Below are positions 45,234 through 55,100 of a stretch of 64,000 nucleotides of DNA, one piece after another. The notes under the pieces were generated by a model. The model did not search any database. It saw nothing but the letters and a program-made list of their open reading frames with translations, and had not been told where the DNA came from. Made by a program: the position numbers and the translations under genes. The DNA comes from Cafeteria roenbergensis (Eukaryota > Sar > Bigyra > Bicosoecida > Cafeteriaceae): NCBI GenBank assembly GCA_008330645.1, contig VLTN01000006.1, positions 558,001-622,000 on the forward strand, written 5' to 3'. Position 1 is the first letter of the stretch; the number at the start of each line of letters is the position of its first letter.

Positions 45234-47627
45234 ATGGCCGCTTCGAACGCAGAGGCCGAAGCCTTCAAGGCACAGGGCAATGCCGCTCTGAGCGCCCAGA
45301 AGTTCGACGAGGCCGCCGACCTGTACACCAAGGTGAGAGCGTCCTCGGGAACGCTGCCAGCGCCGCGCTCGCCGACGCGCTCGATCGCCGCCGATGGCCC
45401 CACTCGCCCGCCCGCTGCGGGGGCGGTGGTCTGAGAGCTGCGTGCTTGGGTTTTGCAGCGAGCGGCGGCGGCGGCGGCCTGAGCAGCGAGCGGGCCCAGT
45501 CGCCGCGAAGCTGCCGCGTGGCTCTGTCTGCAAAACGGGAACCACGTGGCCTGCGCTTCCCGCCGAGGGCCGGCCGCGCGGGCCGGGCCCTCGGGTGCCT
45601 CCGCATCGCGCGCGTGCCACGCGTTGATCCCCGCGATCGCATGCAAAGCTGCTGACGAGGGCGCTCGCTTCGCGCTCGCGCGCGCTCCGTCTGACTCCCT
45701 TGGCGCGCTCTTTCCGCACCCGCTGAGCTGCTGCAGGCCATCGAGCTGGATCCATCCAACCACGTGTATTTCTCCAACCGGTCTGCGGCCTACTTGTCCG
45801 CTGGCAACGGCGCCAAGGCCCTTGAGGACGCGGAGGCTTGCATTGCCGCCAACCCCACCTGGGCCAAGGGCTTCAGCCGCAAGGGCGCGGCGCTCCACAA
45901 GCTCCAGCGCCTCCCCGAGGCGGTTGCTGCGTTCGAGCAGGGCCTCACTATCGACCCATCCAACGCGGCGCTCAAGTCGGGTCTCGAAGACGTCAAGCGC
46001 GCAATGGCGGCCAACCCCTTCTCCGACATTGTCGCTTGGTGCTCGACGCAGCCCCGCTTCGCTGCGCACATGAGCGACCCGGCCTTTGTGTCCCGCCTGA
46101 AGCTGCTCTCGGGAGGCCCCCAGATGCTGAGCACCATCGGCGACGACCCCCGCATCATGGAGGTGATCGGCGCGCGCCTCGGCATCGACCTCAGCGGCGC
46201 TGGAGGCCCCCCAGGCGGGGCTGCTGGCCCGGGTCCCAGTGACGGCAAGACCGCTGCCGAGCGCGAGGCAGAGGCCAAGGCCAAGAAGGAGGCTGAGGAG
46301 CGTGCGGCGGAGGAGGCTGCCCGTGCCGAGGCGGAGGCGGGCATGACGGAGGAGGAGCGCGCGGAGCTGGAGGCGGAGCGCAAGGCCAAGGCGGAGGCGG
46401 AGGCGAAGAAGGCAGAAGCTGACAAGGCAAAGGACGAGGGCAACACCTTCTACAAGGCGCGCAAGTTCGGTGAGGTCCTGCCCAGCAGTTCTCCCGCGCC
46501 CCCCCCCCCCCGCCTGCTCGCAACCTCACACTCACACACACACACATTCCCCCTCCCCCCCACCTCCCTCTCTCTCCCTGTCTCTCTCGTTCTGCGTGGA
46601 GGGTTCCTCTGCACCGCCTGCCGCCTCCCACCGTCTTGCGTCCTTCGCCTCGCCTTCCGCTCGCCCCCTCCCCGCAGACGAGGCCGTGGCCTGCTACGAC
46701 CGTGCCATTGCCATGGTTCCCGAGGAGGTGACCTACAAGCTGAACAAGGCGGCGGCGATCTTCGAGGCGGGCGACTCTGACGGCTGTGTGGCCCTTTGCG
46801 AGGAGGTGGTGGAGACCGCCCGCGGCCAGCGGCCCATCCCCTGGGCCAAGATCGCCAAGGCCTTTGCGCGCATGGCAGCTGTCAAGCAGCGGGCGGGCGA
46901 CATCGCCGGGGCGATCGACCTGTACGAGAAGGCCCAGGCGGAGTCCGCCTCCGCGCCAATCGACAGGCGCATCAAGCAGCTCCGCAAGCAGCTGGCAGAG
47001 AAGGAGGCCCTCGACTACCTTGACGCGGAGAAGGGCAAGGAGGCCAAGGAGCGCGGCAACGAGGCGTTCAAGAGCTGCAACTTTACCGATGCGATTGACC
47101 ACTACAGCGAGGCCATTCGCCGGGACCCGGAGAACCCGATTTACTGGACCAACCGCGCCACGGCCAAGTGCAAGGTGATGGACTTTGGCGGGGCGCTCGA
47201 CGACTCCGTCAAGGCCATCAAGATCGACCCCAGCTATGCCAAGGCCTATGCCCGCAAGGCGCGCATCGAGATGTTCTCCAAGCTCTTCCACAAGGCGCTC
47301 GACACTGTCATGGAGGGACTCTCCAAGGACGAGGACAACGTGGAGCTGCGCCAGGTCAACACTGAGCTCCAGGCAAAGATCCAGGCCGCCATGTACGCCC
47401 CGCCCGACCCGGAGAGGCAAGAGCGCGCCATGCAGGACCCCGAGATTGCCGGAATTATGCGCGACCCCATGACCCAGCAGGCTCTGCGCGACCTTGGCAC
47501 CGACCCGTCGGCAATGAGCCGCATCATGTCTGACCCCGGCATGAGCCTGAAGCTGAACCGCCTGATCCTCGCGGGTGTGGTGTCCTTTGGCGGCCCAGGC
47601 GCTGCGCGCGGTGGCGATGACGAGTGA
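45234..47627 (+). CDS. STIP1: HSP70/HSP90 organising co-chaperone STI1 (HOP)
   Basis: Three exons, 45234-45332, 45737-46469 and 46678-47627, give 593 residues. The joins AAG|GTGAGA to TGCAG|GCC and TTCG|GTGAGG to CGCAG|ACG each restore a TPR helix (FDEAADLYTK to AIELDPSN, and ARKF to DEAVACYDRAI). The domain order is that of STI1/HOP. TPR1 (from FKAQGNAAL), DP1 (MAANPFSDIVAWCSTQPR, with a DDPRIMEVIG helix) and a Lys/Glu/Ala linker come first. TPR2A (AKDEGNTFYKARKF), TPR2B (AKERGNEAFKSCNF) and DP2 (MQDPEIAGIMRDPMTQQAL) follow. The Lys/Asn carboxylate-clamp residues of the TPRs are present. It passes clients from Hsp70 to Hsp90 in the cytosol. Human HOP is 543 residues. Confidence 0.94.
46498..46600. 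repeat. Poly-C / (CA)n / (CT)n tract in STI1 intron 2
   Basis: The 208-bp intron (46470-46677) holds a C run, a short (CA)n run near 46530-46546 and a C/T-only stretch with (CT)n. On the transcript it acts as a long polypyrimidine tract before the CCCCGCAG acceptor. Confidence 0.8.
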
Positions 47628-47989
47628 ATGTGATGCGGTCGCGCTTGCGTCGGCTGCGTGACAAATTTGCGCAGCCAGTCACCCGTCACGAAGCGGCCCG
47701 ACACCACCCCCCTGCGCTCGGTGGGCGAGCCCCTGCGCCGAAAAGCTGCACCATTGGACTCGGGAGCACCAACGCCGCCCCCGCTTTGTCTTTTCGGGCA
47801 CATTGTGCGCTTGTCCGGCTGCCGCAATGCGACTGAAAAGCTCTGCAGGCGTTGCCTGATGTGTCTGGCCCCTTGCACGCATAGGAAGGCCGCCACACGG
47901 CCCGCGTCGCCAGCCTTGGCGGCCCAGGTGGCAGAGGAGGCGCATCCCGGGGCGCCCCTGTCCGGGCTGGCTGAGCCGACTGCGAAGCC
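47628..47989. other. Same-strand intergenic region
   Basis: 362 bases between the STI1 stop and the next start codon on the same strand. It should hold the STI1 3' UTR and the promoter of the N-myristoylated orphan. No motif was recognised. Confidence 0.4.
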
Positions 47990-50900
47990 ATGGGGGCGGC
48001 GGCTTCATCGCTGTTCCCAGCGGCGAACCCGCGCCCAGGGGCAGGGGAACCCGACAGGCCTCGCGTAGTCCGCCCCCGCGACGTTGACACGCGCGTTAGC
48101 ATAGGCGCTGCGCCCAAGAAGCACCCGGTGTTCTCGCGCCCGCTGTGGGGGGAGGAGAGCAAAGCGGGCATGGACCGGCTGACGGTTGCCGCTCCGACCA
48201 CGTGCTGCCACGGGATGTACTGCTGCGCGGACGGCTTCCGTGCGTGGTGTGGCCGCGTGACCCTGTGCCCGCCGCCGCTTCGGGACACCGGAACGCAAGC
48301 GGGCCTGCCGGCGACCTCCGAGGTGGGCACCCTCGCTGTGTTTCGCAGACGCACCAGCGACGGCGAGTGTCAGACCCCCTCCACGCTCACTGCGGACGCA
48401 GCCACGAGTATGGGAAACCTGCGTGGGTGGGTGTCTCACTTTGGGCACAGTCAGCAGCTCCTCCGGCTTCGAGAGACGGTTGGCGGGCGCGAAACCGTTC
48501 GCAGGCTCATTGCTCACCACGAAATCACCACGGCGTTCGAGGTGGAAGCCCAAGACACGTTTACAGGAAGCAAGACCTCAGAGGCTATCCACTCGGACAC
48601 GCTGCGGGGCGTAAACCAAGACACACTGCAGCAGAGCGCGAGACGGTTTCTGTCTCGCCTCCATGGCGCCGCCCGGGCAGCGTCGGAGCCTGAGGTGGCG
48701 AGCGACGACGACATCACAGGGGCTGGCGCCTCCCGGCCAGAAGCTGCTGCTGCCAGCTCCGGGCTGTGGAAGCGTGGCAGGGATGGAGTGTCCCCTGCAG
48801 GGAGGCAGCCAACTGCTGTTCGGACTTCCGACATCATGCCGGACAGCTGCATCGACTCCCGGCGCGTCAAGGTGCTGGCGACCATGACACAGCAGAAACA
48901 CGATGGTCGGACCATCGTCGTGACCCTCAAGGTGCCCCTCGACCCAGCTCACGGCGCGTCATGGGGAGACGAGCAGCGGCTCGCCCTCCGCCGCATCGTC
49001 GCAGACAGCGCCCGGCGCACCGGCCTGCGCAGCCCTGAGCAGCGGGCCCTGGCCACGGATTCCGCCCGCTCGCCCGGTTCGGGCGCGCCACCTGGCTCAG
49101 GACCGGGCAGCGGGCCTGCCGCGGAGCCTGCCGACGCAACTTTGCAGCGCGCCACCGATGGTGGCGCACAGGGTGCGTTGATTCGTCGCATGGCGCTGCC
49201 TTCGGAATCGGATTGCTCGGGCGACAGTCAGGTGCCGTCAAGACCCGACGCTCCTTGGGAGGCACGCACCGCGCGCATTTTCGAGCTCGAGGAGTTCGAA
49301 GTGGGCAGTAGGCGGCTGCAGACGACGAAGATGTCCTTCAATGTGCTACTCGCTCGTGCAAAGCACCCACGACTCGTTCGGGCTGCGACTGCGTTCATGC
49401 GCAAGCTCGAGCGAGGCCATGGCGGTGGCATAGGCTCGCCTCTGTCGGCGCTCAGCGTTGCAGCTGGCGTTGGTCCAATCGAGCCGGCTGCTGGGGACCG
49501 CCCAGACCGCCCCGGCTCCGCCATGGCATTGCTTGGCCATGGGAAGTACAGCGACTGGATCCCGCTGTCCCGTGTTCCGTGCTCGCTCAAGGGGGTTCCG
49601 GCCACTCTCACGGTGAAGATGCGGTATCGGAGGTCACTGTTCCAGCCGGAGAGAGCCCGCCTGATCCGAGAAGAGCGCCAGAGAGCTGCGCGAGTCGGAG
49701 GCGCACCGCTCCCCGTCCATTCCGGAGCCACAACGCACGCGTTGACGCGCTTTGTGTTCGAGGTGGCAGGAGCGAACGACGGCACGATTCTGCTTAAGCA
49801 GCACGTGTCCTACGCGGAGCTCTTGGCGTCCCAGAAAGCTGGCCTCGTGGACTTGGCCGACGACGTCATCGCGGCCATGGAAATTGCCGAAGGCGAAGTC
49901 CAAGAGAAGCAACTGGAAGTCTTGGAGGTGTTGCAGCGGAGCGCCGTGGCAGAACACGACGAAGGCGTAAGGCACACGCTGGTGCCAAGCTTGATCGCAT
50001 CTCGGGATGAGGCGGCAAGGAGGATCCAGGAGGCGGTGCGGCGCTGGCGAGTCCGCCGAAGGCAAGCCGTCGTGGACGAGCTGGTTGGCCTGCTTCGCCA
50101 GTCGCCGCACGCGCGCGACGAAGCGCGAGCCGCGGCGCAGACGATGCATTGCGCCACCATTCGGCAGTGGCTGACGGCCATTGGCCCGTTTTCGGCCAGC
50201 ACTTCAATGACTCGCGCGATCACAGCGCGCCGGCGAGCCATGGGTGGCCAGGGCAGAGTGTTCATTGACCCAGTCACGGGCAAGCGCCGTGTCACGCACC
50301 CGACGCGGCCGAGAGAGCCATTCGAAATTGAGCCGGATGAGCCAGACCCCCAGGTCGTGGAGGACATGCTGGCAGTGCTGGAGGAACAAGTGACAATGCA
50401 AGCACTGGACGGTGCCTCGTTGGAGGGCGCGGCTGGATCCAGCGCAGCCGCACGCCCGCAAAGGGTCCAGAGCCACTTGGCTCGCTCGTTCTGGCGAGCG
50501 GCAAGACCGTCAAGCCTGGCGACGCCGGGCCGAATGGATGGGCCGATGGTATCAGCCCCGCAGGGAGCTCCAGTCGCGGCTAGCGCCGGCCAGGAGCTGC
50601 AGGCGTTGGTCCCCCACGACACGAACTGCCGCGATGGAGCACGACGAGCACTTCTGCTGGCGAAATCTGAGGCGGCGACCTCGGTTGCATTGTTTCACGG
50701 CATTGTGTCCAAGAGTCCACGAGCAGCGCAGGAGGCCGACGCTGCTCCGCAGATTGAGAGCCCGAGTCCTCCCCGCGCCTTGCGCAGCACCGACTGGCAC
50801 GGCGTTCAGCAAAGCCCATTGGCGCAACCGCTGGCGCTGGCATCGCCCGAGCAGGCCTCGCCTGACGAGGCGATTTCGCTCTCCGACCTCCCGTCCGCAA

Positions 50901-51931
50901 GTCCTGCGCACTTTATGCCTTCAAGCGCACTTGCAATCGACAAGTGGGTGACGCTCCTGGACGACGACGCGTCGCTCATGGCCCTGGAGAGGCAGTGGCA
51001 GTTCTTCAACGCTCACCGCATTCCGGACCCGCTCGTTCAAAACATGAGCGAAGGTCGAACCGTCTATGACGCCGACCCAGCAGTGGCCCCCCTGCCTGCC
51101 GTAGCCTCGGGAATGGCGGAGACCGCTGCAAGACGGCGTCACGAGGAAATGACAGACGCGGAGCGCGCAGCCCAGAGCAGGAGGCGGGCCATGGATGACT
51201 CACTTCGGGCTGTTGCATTTACAATCGGCGCCACGGCAGGGCAGACGCAAGGCGTCGCAGACGAAATGTTTCGGGCGCAGGACCCGAGCGGGCGGGTGCG
51301 TGCCCGCTTGTCCGCCCCACCGGTGCCTCTGCAGAGGTCCAAGAGCGAGGCCATGGACCATGTCCTGCTGTACAACGAGGGGCTTCGAATGCGCCATGAG
51401 GCTGAGGCGCTCGCAGTCGCCCCGAGCGGCTTCGGGAACCAGCCTGCGCTTTCGTCGGGCGGTGCAATGGTCCGCCGCACAGGAGCTGGTGCGGCAAAAT
51501 TCGCCCACGGCAACACGGAGCGCACGGCACACACTGCAGCGATTGCAAAATCTGTGCGAGACGCCCAGGCTGGGTCCGCCTCCGGACAGGGCAAGGACGG
51601 CCCACTTGCGATGCCGCTGTCCGAGCAGCTGGGCGAGGTCGAGTGGAGCATCGCCGCTTCCGATGTCGGAATCTTGGGGCGAAGCAAGACGATGCCGAGG
51701 CGCGTACCGCTGGACCGGGGTGTGCCGCCGTCCATCGGCGCTGTTGGGCGCTCGCTCAGCACCAAGGAAGCCGCGAGGCTGCTCAGCACGCGCCGCCCGC
51801 TTGCCGCAGACCAGCCTGCCGTCGAGGGGCCGGCAGGCTTTGCCGGTGACTGGGCAATGGGGAGGGGGAGCCTCGCGCGAGGCAGCGCCGTTCGCCAGTC
51901 TATGGGCTTGCATGGGGAGACGCAGCAGTAG
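47990..51931 (+). CDS. Large orphan protein with N-myristoylation signal and IQ-like motif
   Basis: One exon of 1,313 residues; not recognised. It begins MGAAASSLF, which fits the N-myristoyltransferase rule (Gly2, small residue at 5, Ser at 6), so membrane attachment is likely. A Cys cluster at about residues 71-93 (TCCHGMYCCADGF and CGRVTLC) could bind metal or be palmitoylated. A region near 440-600 looks folded (ARIFELEEFEVGSRRLQT, DWIPLSRVPCSLKGVPATLT, FVFEVAGANDGTILL). An IQ-like helix at about 670-690 (ARRIQEAVRRWRVRRRQAV) suggests calmodulin binding. The remainder is mostly disordered, with many Ser/Arg stretches. Its codons seem a little less GC-extreme than those of its neighbours. 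A signalling scaffold is a guess only. Confidence 0.75.
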   Translation: MGAAASSLFPAANPRPGAGEPDRPRVVRPRDVDTRVSIGAAPKKHPVFSRPLWGEESKAGMDRLTVAAPTTCCHGMYCCADGFRAWCGRVTLCPPPLRDTGTQAGLPATSEVGTLAVFRRRTSDGECQTPSTLTADAATSMGNLRGWVSHFGHSQQLLRLRETVGGRETVRRLIAHHEITTAFEVEAQDTFTGSKTSEAIHSDTLRGVNQDTLQQSARRFLSRLHGAARAASEPEVASDDDITGAGASRPEAAAASSGLWKRGRDGVSPAGRQPTAVRTSDIMPDSCIDSRRVKVLATMTQQKHDGRTIVVTLKVPLDPAHGASWGDEQRLALRRIVADSARRTGLRSPEQRALATDSARSPGSGAPPGSGPGSGPAAEPADATLQRATDGGAQGALIRRMALPSESDCSGDSQVPSRPDAPWEARTARIFELEEFEVGSRRLQTTKMSFNVLLARAKHPRLVRAATAFMRKLERGHGGGIGSPLSALSVAAGVGPIEPAAGDRPDRPGSAMALLGHGKYSDWIPLSRVPCSLKGVPATLTVKMRYRRSLFQPERARLIREERQRAARVGGAPLPVHSGATTHALTRFVFEVAGANDGTILLKQHVSYAELLASQKAGLVDLADDVIAAMEIAEGEVQEKQLEVLEVLQRSAVAEHDEGVRHTLVPSLIASRDEAARRIQEAVRRWRVRRRQAVVDELVGLLRQSPHARDEARAAAQTMHCATIRQWLTAIGPFSASTSMTRAITARRRAMGGQGRVFIDPVTGKRRVTHPTRPREPFEIEPDEPDPQVVEDMLAVLEEQVTMQALDGASLEGAAGSSAAARPQRVQSHLARSFWRAARPSSLATPGRMDGPMVSAPQGAPVAASAGQELQALVPHDTNCRDGARRALLLAKSEAATSVALFHGIVSKSPRAAQEADAAPQIESPSPPRALRSTDWHGVQQSPLAQPLALASPEQASPDEAISLSDLPSASPAHFMPSSALAIDKWVTLLDDDASLMALERQWQFFNAHRIPDPLVQNMSEGRTVYDADPAVAPLPAVASGMAETAARRRHEEMTDAERAAQSRRRAMDDSLRAVAFTIGATAGQTQGVADEMFRAQDPSGRVRARLSAPPVPLQRSKSEAMDHVLLYNEGLRMRHEAEALAVAPSGFGNQPALSSGGAMVRRTGAGAAKFAHGNTERTAHTAAIAKSVRDAQAGSASGQGKDGPLAMPLSEQLGEVEWSIAASDVGILGRSKTMPRRVPLDRGVPPSIGAVGRSLSTKEAARLLSTRRPLAADQPAVEGPAGFAGDWAMGRGSLARGSAVRQSMGLHGETQQ

Positions 51932-52124
51932 GGGCGCATTGACTCCTTGGCCCACGTGTGTCTGCAGTCGCAAGCTGCTGGCGGGGCTTGAGTTGCGCAA
52001 GGCAGGCCTGATAACCCGATCTTTGTTCGCAATAATCGCGCGCGACTGCCCAGCCAGCCCGGCATCGCTCGCACGCACCGCGCTGCTCAGACGCATCCGT
52101 CTTGGACCTCGAACACGGCAGCAT

Positions 52125-55100
52125 TTAGCTCCTCGACCGCCCCACGGCGTCAGGTCCGCCAACGCTCGTCAGATGCCGCTTCACCGCCAGCCTCCACGCT
52201 GAAAAGCCGCTCTCGCGCTTGGCAATGGCGCCTGGGACCAGCTGCTGAACGTCCAGGGCCCGCCTGTGTTCAGTCTGGAGGGTTCGGCGGATCAGCCGGT
52301 GGACCGCGGCGTACACCATGAGCACAAACACGAGCTCCAGCGAAAGAAGAAGGTTTTGCGTCGTCTCCAGCACCGACATTTCGGCAAGGCCTTCCGACTT
52401 GTGAATTTTGACGGCCGCGCCCATGCCCGACCCGATGGCGCCCCTTTCCAGCTCGAACGCAAGGCTGAACTTTGGCAGCGCCAGGAGTTGGCCCTGGCTG
52501 AGGCCCGGCCGAGGGCGGGAGCTGTTGGAAAACTCCTGGTGCAATTCTTCCATTGTGGAGGTGTACAGGCGGAACAGAGGGTCAAGTCCGTAGGCCGCCA
52601 GGGCATCCGATGGCACGGTCACGCCTGGCACTTGAAGGCTGACGATGTCCGCAGCCTCGAAGCCGCTCTCCTGGCGGCCGTACATCAGGTCCTCCAGCGC
52701 CTGGTACCGCCGGGATGCCCCCGGTAGGCCAAGGTCCTCGTCGCCTCTTCTGAGCCCGTTGTGGACTTTGCGGTAGAAGTTGATGTTCCAGTCCAGCCGC
52801 TGGGCCAGCTCAGGAAGGGAGGCGACCTCTCCGTCGTTGATCAGCATCTCCCTCGCGGTGTTCAGGGTCTCGCGGGCGAGGTAGCGGCGCCTGCCGGCGT
52901 TGTTCAGCTCGGCGGGCTTGGTCGATCCCGAGTTCACGATGTGCAGGGTGAGCCAAAACTCCACCACCTGGCCGATGACAAGGAGGGAGAGTACGCCGAG
53001 CACACGCAGTGTGAGCCCTCGCAGCTGCTTGTCGCGCCAGACACCGAGGGACTTGTCCAGCTTGTGGCCCTCGGACGCCCGCCCTCCGCTGCAGCAGAGC
53101 CAGTTGCAAGGGCGGAACCTTGATCCCGACTTGACCCCCTCGCGAAACCTCACCGTCCCTTGCGCGATGGCCGACGCAGGCGGGAGGCGCATGACCTCCG
53201 GGTGGCGGGTTGCCAGCCTGCTCCGCGAGCGCCGGCTGCTGCTCATCCCTTGGGCCGCTGACCCCTCGTCGGACCCGTCGTCCGCGGCCGAGAGGGAGGA
53301 CGGCGATGCCGGGCGCTCCTTGCCGTCGGCGCGCAGGCCGCGGGCGAGCTTGCTGCGTCCCGGGGACGCTGGCGAGGCCAGCGCAAGCTGGCCACTCACC
53401 CGCGACGCGTCTGCAAGCAGAGGCGTGGGCGCGGCTGCGGCCTCGGCGACTACCGCCCCACCTGAGCTCGCAGCCGGCGAGGCACCCTGCAGGGGTTCCG
53501 GCCCCCTGGCACCGGCGGACGGGGCGGGCCGCGCCAGCTGCGAGGAGACCGTCGGCCCTGCCTCTGTCTGGGGCGTCTTGAAGCCTTGGTCACTGCTGGC
53601 GTCGGTGCCGCTGCCGGGCTCCGCAGCCAGGGCCGTCGCAGAGACGTCGCCAGCGTCTGGCGTCGCTCCCCCACTCCTTGGGGACGCGCGCTGCTGCGGG
53701 CTGCTTCCGCCATCGCTGGGACCAGAGACCTCCTGCGCCGCTGAGGGGCGCTCACCCTGCTCGGTGTCGCTGGAGGGGCTGGCAGGAGCCGGCGAGTCCC
53801 CAGGCGGCTCCTCCAGCTCGTCACACTCCGCGTCGTCGTGCCGTGCGACCAGGCTCATTCCGCCCGCCGACAGCCGCACCTTGAGCGCATCCTCCACATC
53901 CATGCCAAGGGTCACGGCCTCGTGCCGCTGCTGCATCAGCGAAGCGAGCTCCTCGGCGTCGTGGACGCCTTCGAGCAAGTCCGCCTCCGTGACCAAGTCA
54001 ACGCCGCTGCCGCGTCGGGGAGCGGTCGGCGCCCCGTACCCGCCGTCGGCTCCCAGGCCCTGCGCCGCAGCGTACGCCGCAACTCCAACCGCAGCCGTCT
54101 GCTCAGCTGCTCCGGCGTCGCCGGCGTCTCCATGGCGGTGCCCGCTTGCGGGGGTCGCCGCCGACTCTTGGCGTGCTGCCCCCTGCCGCCCCGCTACGGC
54201 CGAGCGCTTGGGTTTCGCCGCAGCGGCCGGCGAGGCCTTTGGGCCCGTCCGCGTCGGAGCCACAAGGTGCTCGTCGTCGTCCCGGGCCGACACCTTGATT
54301 CTGCGCTTGTGGCGCTTGGACTCGGGGGGGATGCCCTTGAGGAAGGTGACGTCTTTGAGGAAGTTGTACACGGCCGACGTCGGGTCCACGTCGTCCAGCG
54401 AGGTCATGCCTTGCTCCAGCTCCCCAAAGGCCTTTTCCACGTGGCGGAACCGCCGGGCCATGTGCCGGGAGAAGTGCTGCGGCAGGGAGCGAACAAGCAC
54501 CTGCAAGTCGGCCTTGCCGCGCTGTATGGAGCGGAGAGCGGGAAGGAAAACGCACCAGCCGAGAACGAGCAAGGTGATGAGCTTGAGCCCCAGCACAACG
54601 GAGTCGATGAGCGACTGGAGGATGACCGTGCCCTCGTCCTCGGCCTCGTAGACTCGCACCGCCAGCTCAAAGGCGTTGAGCATCGCGTTGGGCGCGTTGT
54701 CGATGACGAAGCGCCACTCCGGGTTCGTGCTGGCCGCGGCCGCGAGCACGCTCATGTTCAGGCGCGCCATCCGGGAAGCAGTGGCCACGAACATGTTGCC
54801 CGCGTCCCATAGCGTGAGGGACTGGTTGTACAGCTTGCCCAGGTCCTTGTTGTACAGGCGAAAGGTCACCGCGTTGTCCCCGCCCCAGAGCTTGTCAATC
54901 TCGGGGAAGCGCTTGCCGTGGTAGTAGAGGAACGTGTGCTTGAGGCCGAGCGTGTTCATCTCCGTCAGCAGGTGCTTGCGGAGGGCCGTGTAGCCTGCCA
55001 GGTCGCCGTTGAGCGCCATGAGCTGCATTCCGCGAGCCGCGTACCAGGAGCTCTCCGTGAGCTTGCGGCGGAGGCCGGCAGCGTCCATCGTCTCCACCGA

